NCBI GenBank assembly: GCA_030149295.1
Contig: JASBRV010000139.1
Span: forward strand, 1-32,292
DNA from: Bacteriovoracales bacterium
GTDB taxonomy: Bacteria; Bdellovibrionota; Bacteriovoracia; Bacteriovoracales; Bacteriovoracaceae
Reading direction: 5' to 3'
Length of the DNA stretch: 32,292 nt
Shown: piece by piece, positions 23,174-29,618 of the stretch
Position numbering within the stretch: the first letter of the stretch is position 1
How the letters are laid out: each line of letters starts with the position of its first letter
The notes under the pieces: model-generated
The model's input: only the letters and a program-made list of their open reading frames with translations
Databases searched by the model: none
Told to the model about the DNA's origin: nothing
Made by a program: the position numbers and the translations under genes

Positions 23174-24881
23174 GGTCTTTCTTAGGCTTGAGGATTATGG
23201 GCCCACCGACATGAGCAAACTCATCGTCATCAAGGTGCTCATAATCATAGCCTTCGAGTTGAGATTTCATCAGCTCTTTGAGAAAAGAGCTGAATTTCTC
23301 AACCTCCCCAAAGCCAAAGGTCTCTTGAAACTCTTTTACCTCACGATCAATATTAGAAAGCTGTCCCTCATTATTAAGGACATAACCCACGAATTTTTTC
23401 ATCTCGAAAATAGTGAGACCTAGCTTTCCTTTTTCTAATACCTCTGATTTCAAATCACCTTTAACGAGAAGAAGGTGATTGGCAAAACTTGAAATAAGGA
23501 CAGATTCAAAGTCGAGGTCGTCAACATTATAATTAAGATAAAAGTGATCCTGGATACGCCCGTTTTCCTTAAGAGGTTTAAAATCTTTATACAATCTAGC
23601 AATGAAAGGTATCATTTTAACGATGGTATCGGCCCTATCATGCCACTGAGTATAGATCGCGTAATTATTAATCAAAATCGTTTTCTCATCGGGGCTAGGA
23701 CAATATTGCACAGGCACATCCAATGAATGGTCTACAAATTCATTAATCGTACGGCCAAGAAAGGCTTCAAAAGGAGATTCTCCTCCAAGACGGAGCGCTT
23801 TTTTCAAATCGTTTTGGGTGAAGCGAAAAAGACTATTGCCAATTTTAAAGATTTCCGTGAAGTCAAAAAGAGAGAAAAGCCCCTCTTCCCCAATATGAAT
23901 GAGGTTATTTTTTAAAGCATAGGTAGTGAGATAATCAAAGCCTAGCAACAAAGCATTTTTGGTCTTCTCTCCTGCCCGATTAAGAGCAATAGCACCATCT
24001 TTAAAGCTACCTCTTAAGGCCACATTTCCATTAACCAGACGAAGAAAATTGAAGCGTAGGTAGCTTTGTCTTTTTTCCTCTTTAACTTTTTGAAGTTCAT
24101 CATCAAATGAAAGAAAAGTATCCTTTAAAGGAGTGAGGGCCTTATTAGGTAGGACTTGACCTTTAGAAAAATCAGAAACACCTACGGATACGTTTCTTTT
24201 CTTTTTGAGCTCATTTTCCATGACAGATAAATTGATAAAGGGATTATCAATCTGGAGAGCATCGTAGTAGTCAACGAAGCCAGCATCACTTAAGCGACCT
24301 TTTTTCAATTGATACTCATCCTCCACCATACTAAGAGCACCTTCGGAGACCATCTTGAAAAGCCAAGTGTAAGCATTCTCAACACCAAGCTCAGCATAGA
24401 TTTCTCTAATTAAAGCGCGAACTTCAGAGACGTAAGGAAAATCCTCTGTGAACTCAAAAAGCAAAAGTCCATCATCTGTAAGAAAGTAATTATCATGATC
24501 TGGGTATTGAGGATCTTCCACATCAAAGGTCCAAATATTAAAGCGACCCTTCAAATAAAGAAGAAAGGGAACTCCTGTAGCAAATTCACTGCGAACCTCA
24601 TCGTCCATCACTTGAGCAAAACTTTGGACCCAAAATTCAAATTCATCGGGGTCAAGCTCATCTTTAACCCAGATATCTAGGTCCTGAATTAATTGACGCT
24701 GTTCTTGGTTTAATTTGGGAAGATACTCTTGAACTTGAGCGGGAGGAAGTTCCTTGAGCGCCAAATAAAGGGGTTGTAAAGGAATATGATGAAGGCTCAC
24801 CCCTTTTTCCACATAGGACTCAATCAACTCCATGGTTGAATAAGCCTGACTTTCTTTTAACATTGAATCTAATAAACCCAC
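23166..24881 (-). CDS. DUF6178-like protein of unknown function
   Basis: 571 residues, no signal peptide or membrane segment, rich in Leu, Glu and Phe. The N-terminal third resembles DUF6178 proteins, known mainly from deltaproteobacteria and relatives: the stretch LIQDLDIWVKDELDPDEF (about 88-105), an acidic FFLTDDGLLLFEF-like patch and a block KKGRLSDAGFVDYYDALQI (about 197-215), which I recall as characteristic of that family. The rest is unassigned and partly repetitive-helical. The start is GTG at 24879-24881, with GGGAG about 5 nt upstream; ATG 24863 is an alternative. The family call is from memory of motifs, so moderate. Function is unknown. The end overlaps the convergent membrane-protein gene by 8 nt. 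Confidence 0.68.
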   Translation of the reverse strand: MGLLDSMLKESQAYSTMELIESYVEKGVSLHHIPLQPLYLALKELPPAQVQEYLPKLNQEQRQLIQDLDIWVKDELDPDEFEFWVQSFAQVMDDEVRSEFATGVPFLLYLKGRFNIWTFDVEDPQYPDHDNYFLTDDGLLLFEFTEDFPYVSEVRALIREIYAELGVENAYTWLFKMVSEGALSMVEDEYQLKKGRLSDAGFVDYYDALQIDNPFINLSVMENELKKKRNVSVGVSDFSKGQVLPNKALTPLKDTFLSFDDELQKVKEEKRQSYLRFNFLRLVNGNVALRGSFKDGAIALNRAGEKTKNALLLGFDYLTTYALKNNLIHIGEEGLFSLFDFTEIFKIGNSLFRFTQNDLKKALRLGGESPFEAFLGRTINEFVDHSLDVPVQYCPSPDEKTILINNYAIYTQWHDRADTIVKMIPFIARLYKDFKPLKENGRIQDHFYLNYNVDDLDFESVLISSFANHLLLVKGDLKSEVLEKGKLGLTIFEMKKFVGYVLNNEGQLSNIDREVKEFQETFGFGEVEKFSSFLKELMKSQLEGYDYEHLDDDEFAHVGGPIILKPKKDLS

Positions 24882-24941
24882 GTTTTCTCCCTAAAAACAA
24901 GATTTACAACGAATTTACCACTTTGAGAACCTCGGCAACAC

Positions 24942-25694
24942 TCACTTCTCACTTATCGGCGATGATTTTTCACTTTCAGCAAACAAGTCTAATTGGTCAC
25001 GATTTGATTCTTTGTTTTTATTAGGTTCTTGCACGATATCGAAGGTATAAGTCGTATCTTGCGGTTGATTTAAAAGCGAATAAATTTCTTCCTTACTTTT
25101 CCCCTGTGGTTGCAGCCAGGTATCGATCAAATCCTCTTTTATGAAAATAGGACATCGATCATGACCCGCTCTTTCAATTTCAGAAGGAGGGTCTTTAGTT
25201 ATAAGAGCGCAAGAATAAAAGGAAACCACAGGGGACTCATAGAAATCATAAAGAACGGGTACTGTCATATAGTCTTGCTTTGGTTTAAAAGAGACCAACA
25301 CTTTCTTTCCCTCGGCATCACTCACCCACTCATAAAAACGTTTTAAAACAATTACTCCATGATTTTGACCAAAGAGAGGACGCCAAGTTTTTCTTGCCTC
25401 TAAAGAATCAACTCTGGCATTAAAAAGATTGTACTTACTAGGCACTTCTTCTTTGGCATCATGGGGGCGCAAACGATAGCGCATAGGAAGAATACGCCTT
25501 TGATTCTCTTCCCACTTCACGACAGGAAGGAAGGTGTTGGGAAAGATACGATCATCCTCATCGGGACCTTTAAAGACATGCGAGTTTTTTCTTTGTTCGC
25601 GCTCAAAGGCCAAGAATCTTTGCTTATCGATCTCGGCCTGAAACATTCGAGATAACTCACTTAAATTACGAAAAATTTGAACACTAAAGCACAT
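24942..25694 (-). CDS. SRAP (YedK/HMCES-type) DNA-abasic-site shielding protein
   Basis: 250 residues. The family forms a covalent DNA-protein crosslink through Cys2 with abasic sites in single-stranded DNA. Cys2 is present (MCFS), Asn92 in FNARVDS, Glu122 in RFYEWV and His178 in GHDRCP correspond to the four active-site residues; the usual RCLIPADGFYEW block is changed to GVIVLKRFYEW. An insertion of about 40 residues before residue 60 and a polar C-terminal tail lengthen the protein relative to E. coli YedK. ATG 25694 follows AGGT. It is divergent from the desaturase gene, sharing a 99-nt upstream region. Confidence 0.9.
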   Translation of the reverse strand: MCFSVQIFRNLSELSRMFQAEIDKQRFLAFEREQRKNSHVFKGPDEDDRIFPNTFLPVVKWEENQRRILPMRYRLRPHDAKEEVPSKYNLFNARVDSLEARKTWRPLFGQNHGVIVLKRFYEWVSDAEGKKVLVSFKPKQDYMTVPVLYDFYESPVVSFYSCALITKDPPSEIERAGHDRCPIFIKEDLIDTWLQPQGKSKEEIYSLLNQPQDTTYTFDIVQEPNKNKESNRDQLDLFAESEKSSPISEK

Positions 25695-25724
25695 AAACTT
25701 TACCTATATCAGGTATTTACGGTA

Positions 25725-25753
25725 TTGCACAATGACTGCGACTCTCCTATATT
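25725..25753 (+). promoter_or_regulatory. candidate promoter for the lipid gene set
   Basis: TTGCAC at 25725-25730, a 17-nt spacer and TATATT at 25748-25753. A start near 25760 gives a leader of about 35 nt and GAAGG before ATG 25794. It lies in the region shared with the divergent SRAP gene. Confidence 0.4.
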
Positions 25754-25793
25754 AACGCACAAAAAAAGACATGAATATCCGAAGGCTAGTGCG

Positions 25794-26807
25794 ATGCGAC
25801 AAAACTATACATACACGTCTAATCAAAACCCCCATGCTCTAAGAAGTAGAGAAATTCTTAAAAAATATCCTCAAATAAAAAAATGGATGAAACCCTATCC
25901 TATGACCGCTTTTTGGATCACGGTTTTAAACCTAATTCAAATCGGTGTGGGTTATCTTATCGTCAAAGAAAACCTCAATGGCTGGTGGATTTTTGGTTTA
26001 GCTTATACTGTTGGTGCTTTTGCCAGCCATGCCCTATTTGTTCTTATTCACGATGCTTGTCACGATGCTATTTGGAAGAAAAAAATCTGGAACAAGTGGT
26101 GGGGCATTTTTTGTAATATTGGCCAGGGTCTACCTTCGGCCATGGGTTTTAGGACTTATCATCTTCTTCATCATAGCCACCTTAATGAGTACGACAACGA
26201 TGCAGACCTAGCTTTTAATTGGGAAGCGAGACTTGTGAAAAATATATGGTGGCGAAAAATTCTCTGGTTCTTCGCCTTCTTTCTTATTGAAGCGATTAGA
26301 CCCGCCCGTTTAACGAAAGGAAAAACCTTTGATCGCTGGGTTTTTACCAACATTCTCTTTATACTTGTGACGAATGTCGCTATTTACCAATTCATCGGCC
26401 CTTGGGCACTTTGGTATATCTTGCTCTCAAGCTTTTTCAGTGTTGGCCTTCACCCAGTAGGTGCCCGTTGGGTCCAGGAGCATTACACATATAAAGAGGG
26501 TCAAGAAACATACGGTTACTACGGAATCCTCAATAAAATTCAATTCAATATTGGCTATCACAATGAACATCACGATTTCTATCGAGTTCCCTGGATTCAT
26601 TTGCCGAAAATTAAAGCTCTAGCACCCGAGTTTTATGATCATCTATACGCTCATAAATCTTGGACACTTCTTTTAATAGACTTTATCTTTAACCCTGAGA
26701 GAGATCTTTATCTGAGAATTGTCAGGCAAAGAGATCAAGTAAGCCGGGGTAAAGAAATTCTGCCAAAAGGCGATAAAGCTTCTCCCCACCCAAGTTTTGC
26801 GAAGTGA
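25794..26807 (+). CDS. sphingolipid delta-4-desaturase-like membrane di-iron enzyme
   Basis: 337 residues from ATG 25794 (GAAGG upstream); a frame open to 25677 would overlap the SRAP gene. The three His boxes are HDACH (86-90), HLLHH (123-127) and HNEHH (256-260), with the extra His at 220 (LHPVGAR). The block EHYTYKEGQETYGYYGIL followed by FNIGYHNEHHDF closely parallels the animal/fungal dihydroceramide delta-4 desaturase DEGS (ETYSYYGPLN... NVGYHNEHHDF), and the next part APEFYDHLYAHKSW matches its APEYYDNLPHYNSW. Fatty-acid desaturases of the usual bacterial type lack this. Hydrophobic segments lie near 40-58, 67-85 and 157-210. The substrate is inferred to be a sphingoid or ceramide-like lipid. 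Confidence 0.85.
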   Translation: MRQNYTYTSNQNPHALRSREILKKYPQIKKWMKPYPMTAFWITVLNLIQIGVGYLIVKENLNGWWIFGLAYTVGAFASHALFVLIHDACHDAIWKKKIWNKWWGIFCNIGQGLPSAMGFRTYHLLHHSHLNEYDNDADLAFNWEARLVKNIWWRKILWFFAFFLIEAIRPARLTKGKTFDRWVFTNILFILVTNVAIYQFIGPWALWYILLSSFFSVGLHPVGARWVQEHYTYKEGQETYGYYGILNKIQFNIGYHNEHHDFYRVPWIHLPKIKALAPEFYDHLYAHKSWTLLLIDFIFNPERDLYLRIVRQRDQVSRGKEILPKGDKASPHPSFAK

Positions 26808-26814
26808 GAATGCT

Positions 26815-27354
26815 ATGGAATTTCGAGAGGTCCTCAAGTTTTGGTTTGAAGAAATTAAACCTGAACAATGGTTTAAAGAGGACTGCGAATTAGATAATGC
26901 CATAGCTGACAAATTTGGACCCCTCCACCACAGTGCCACTCAAGGTGAATTAGAAGATTGGCGGGACACTCCAAGAGGTCGACTTGCCGAAATCATTGTT
27001 TTAGATCAATTTTCTCGCAATATTTACCGCGATGATGCCAGAGCTTTTGCTTGGGACGGTATGGCCCTTGTTCTCTCTCAAGAAGCTATTAAAAGGGGCT
27101 GTGCTGAAGAACTCTCAAGCCCCAAAAGAGCATTTCTCTATATGCCTTTCATGCACTCAGAATCACCTAAAATTCATCGACAGGCGCTGGAACTTTTTAG
27201 CGAGCCCGGTCTTGAATACAATTTAGACTTTGAGAAACAACATAAGGCCATCATTGACCGCTTCGGCCGTTATCCGCACCGAAATAAAGTTCTTAGTCGC
27301 GAGTCAACGCCAGAAGAAGTAGAGTTTCTCAAACAAGAGGACTCTTTGTTTTGA
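26815..27354 (+). CDS. DUF924 family protein
   Basis: 179 residues from ATG 26815. DUF924 pattern: FREVLKFWFEEIKPEQWF at the N-terminus, then RGRLAEIIVLDQFSRNIYRDDARAFAWD (about 55-82) with the typical LDQFSRNxYR and AFxxD. The family is soluble, helical, and of unknown biochemical role. An in-frame TTG at 26797 would add 6 residues but the family normally starts near this ATG. It follows the desaturase stop by 7 nt, and its TGA overlaps the next start by 1 nt (TGATG). Being embedded in a lipid gene set may indicate a shared function or simple co-transcription. Confidence 0.88.
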   Translation: MEFREVLKFWFEEIKPEQWFKEDCELDNAIADKFGPLHHSATQGELEDWRDTPRGRLAEIIVLDQFSRNIYRDDARAFAWDGMALVLSQEAIKRGCAEELSSPKRAFLYMPFMHSESPKIHRQALELFSEPGLEYNLDFEKQHKAIIDRFGRYPHRNKVLSRESTPEEVEFLKQEDSLF

Positions 27355-28004
27355 TGGAAAATGCTCCTACGGCCACAAGAAAAAGCCTTCAGCTAACAAG
27401 GCGGCTCTTTCACTGTTCCATGGGTATAGGAGTAGGCCTTGTTTATCAATTTCTTCTCACACACTCTCAGGCCATTTATATTCTTGGATTTTGTGCTTGC
27501 ATTGTTTACATCCTCGAGCAAGTCAGAGTTAATTATCCCGAATTGGCCGGCAATGTAAAAATCATCAATAAATATCTCTTTCGCGCAGAAGAACAGCTCA
27601 AAGAATCTGCGGGCGTTCCCTATGTTATGGGGCTACTCCTTACCCTCATCTCATTTCCTAAGGTGGTCTCCTTGGTAGCGATATACACCTTGGCCATCTC
27701 CGATCCCTTATCGGCTATTGTGGGTATCAAATATGGAAAAAGAAAAATAGGAGAGAGTAAATCTCTTGAAGGCTCACTTGCCTTTTTCTTTTCCAATTTT
27801 TTAATCACCTTCTTCGTTTTCTTTTGGTGGAGTGCCTATTTGAAGATTATGATGGGCCCCATTCTCCTTTTAAGTTTAATGGTCGCTTTCAGCTCATCCC
27901 TCTTCGAACTCATCCCCTTGCGTTTAGATGACAACCTCACTATTCCCCTTTTTACTGCAGGTATCACCGTAATACTCTGTGGAATCATAGGAGTACCTTT
28001 GTGA
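27354..28004 (+). CDS. CTP-dependent lipid kinase-like membrane protein (DGK1/SEC59/VTE5 group)
   Basis: 216 residues with about six hydrophobic segments. Family signatures in order: SGVPYVMGLL-like element (here ESAGVPYVMGLL, 84-95), DPLSAIVGIKYGK (117-129), SKSLEGSLAFF (135-145) and RLDDNLTIPLF (190-200). These are the motifs of dolichol kinase, phytol kinase and yeast diacylglycerol kinase Dgk1, which phosphorylate lipid alcohols with CTP. Natural substrate unknown; diacylglycerol, a polyprenol or a sphingoid base are all possible. ATG 27354 overlaps the DUF924 stop (TGATG); the stop overlaps the next gene by 4 nt. Confidence 0.85.
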   Translation: MENAPTATRKSLQLTRRLFHCSMGIGVGLVYQFLLTHSQAIYILGFCACIVYILEQVRVNYPELAGNVKIINKYLFRAEEQLKESAGVPYVMGLLLTLISFPKVVSLVAIYTLAISDPLSAIVGIKYGKRKIGESKSLEGSLAFFFSNFLITFFVFFWWSAYLKIMMGPILLLSLMVAFSSSLFELIPLRLDDNLTIPLFTAGITVILCGIIGVPL

Positions 28005-28720
28005 ACCCTTTTATTGAGAGCATTCACACTCCAGGTCTTCATCAACTCAATATAGTCTCTAATGGCGCCAATGACCCTAAACATATCTATATCCTGCTTC
28101 ATGGCTACAGTGAAAGTGGTTTTAAAATCTATAAAAGATTAGGTCATAAAATTGATCAACAGCAAAAAGATGTCCTCGTTTTAGCTCCGGATGGTCTCTT
28201 TCCATTACCAAAAAGTTTTCCCCTCGATACAAAGATCTTAAAAAGTAAAGAAGAACTTCTCCAGGGCTTCGCTTGGTATTTTTATCATGCAGTGACAGAT
28301 CAGTTCCTCATTGACTACGATATACCTGCACAAACTCTCGCCCAATGGATTCAAACGGTTTTAGAAAGTCATCAACTCTCCTCAGATAACCTAACCATTA
28401 TAGGTTATTCTCAAGGGGGTTATCTTGCTCCCTTCCTAGGAGAGGCACTAGAAATGCTTTCACTTTCACCCAATAAAGTCATCGGAATAAATTGTTCTTT
28501 TAGAGAAGATAAGCTTCAAAAAGTTCCTAACTTTCCTCTTTCTCAGATACAAGGCAAAGAAGACAAAATCATAGATACAAAACTGTGCTTTGAGCGTTTT
28601 CAAAAGCTTAAGGCTCGTGGTCTTAGTTCGGGAGATTTTTATTGGCTAGAAAATGAGGACCATAAACTAAGCCCAAAGACAGCAGAGTTTTGCCTTAAAA
28701 TCGCCAGCGATTCTCAATAG
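28001..28720 (+). CDS. alpha/beta hydrolase (carboxylesterase/phospholipase-like)
   Basis: 239 residues. Oxyanion-loop motif IYILLHGYSESG (about 29-40), nucleophile Ser137 in GYSQGG, probable acid Asp in QGKEDKIID and His in NEDHKLSP near the C-terminus: a complete Ser-Asp-His triad in the order of Abhydrolase_2 (carboxylesterase, lysophospholipase). No signal peptide, so cytoplasmic. The start is GTG at 28001, overlapping the previous stop by 4 nt (GTGA). As the last gene of the lipid set it may hydrolyse an acyl ester or lysolipid; this is inference. Its 3' end overlaps the convergent CorA-like gene by 26 nt. Confidence 0.85.
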   Translation: MNPFIESIHTPGLHQLNIVSNGANDPKHIYILLHGYSESGFKIYKRLGHKIDQQQKDVLVLAPDGLFPLPKSFPLDTKILKSKEELLQGFAWYFYHAVTDQFLIDYDIPAQTLAQWIQTVLESHQLSSDNLTIIGYSQGGYLAPFLGEALEMLSLSPNKVIGINCSFREDKLQKVPNFPLSQIQGKEDKIIDTKLCFERFQKLKARGLSSGDFYWLENEDHKLSPKTAEFCLKIASDSQ

Positions 28721-29594
28721 TCTCCAGCCTTTGTGACATTCTTTGATAAAACTTGGTTTTTCCCAACCACCATCGTACAAAAACTTTATCAATTAAACGA
28801 AGAACATTAAAACCAAGAAAAACAAAAAGAACAATCCCTATGAGAATTTTAATGACAACGATCGTTCCATTGGGGTTATCAGCAAAGAGTAGTCCTTGGG
28901 TATTCATGCCAAAGAAGCCAACGATCAAATTCAAAGGCAGAAATAGCCCACTTAAGACTGTCAAAAAATAGATATTCTTATTTATTTTTTCGTCTTTAAG
29001 AGAGCTAAAAAAGTTATGAATGTTATCTAGTCGACTTAAGGTACCTTGTGTACTGTGATGAAGATAGGATAAATCTGCAGCGAAGTTTTGAAAATACTCT
29101 CTTGAATCCGGTGTTAATTTTTTATCTGATTCAAGAATTTTTACAATATCTTTGAACACGAAATTTTGCCGACCCAAGAATCTCTCCATCCTTGTCATCA
29201 CTTTCTTGAGATCAAACCAGTCATTAAGAAAGCCTGTATGAGCTTTCCTCTCAAATAAAGTATCTTCTAGACGTTCAATTTCTTCGATATAAGCCAATAA
29301 GATCTCTTTTGATTTTTCAAGACGAGAAAAAAGGTGATTAATAAACTGTTCCCAGGTATCACAATACTTTTCAAAAGAAGTATCACTGTACTTATAAACA
29401 GCATCATCTGTCGTAAAGAAGATTTCACTATGAGCACGAAGTTGATGCTCATAATGATAAAGGTTTCTAAATATAAAGACGTAGCAGTTACCTAAACGAT
29501 AGAATTGGGTGGGTAGATCAGTTTGATTGAGCTCGTCTCGTAATTCTTGGCAACGCTCCTCACCAATGATGTCTTTAACTTCACTCCATTCCAT
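28695..29594 (-). CDS. CorA-family divalent-cation transporter
   Basis: 299 residues. N-terminal cytoplasmic alpha/beta part and long helix bundle (about 60-200) precede two C-terminal transmembrane segments (about 207-228 and 245-265). The family GMN signature is present at 229-231 (FFGMNTQG). Cations moved are Mg2+, Co2+ or Zn2+; the loop after GMN (NTQGL) does not discriminate. A basic, helical tail of about 35 residues after the last transmembrane segment is longer than in the E. coli protein. ATG at 29592-29594 follows AGGAG. It lies 24 nt downstream of the RND gene on the same strand and may be in its transcript. Confidence 0.9.
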   Translation of the reverse strand: MEWSEVKDIIGEERCQELRDELNQTDLPTQFYRLGNCYVFIFRNLYHYEHQLRAHSEIFFTTDDAVYKYSDTSFEKYCDTWEQFINHLFSRLEKSKEILLAYIEEIERLEDTLFERKAHTGFLNDWFDLKKVMTRMERFLGRQNFVFKDIVKILESDKKLTPDSREYFQNFAADLSYLHHSTQGTLSRLDNIHNFFSSLKDEKINKNIYFLTVLSGLFLPLNLIVGFFGMNTQGLLFADNPNGTIVVIKILIGIVLFVFLGFNVLRLIDKVFVRWWLGKTKFYQRMSQRLETIENRWRF

Positions 29595-29618
29595 AAATAG
29601 CTCCTATAAGGTTTTATT

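Noticed and set aside
25677..25793. N-terminal extension of the desaturase
   Set aside because: It would overlap the SRAP gene and the candidate promoter; ATG 25794 has GAAGG upstream and family-like spacing to the first His box.
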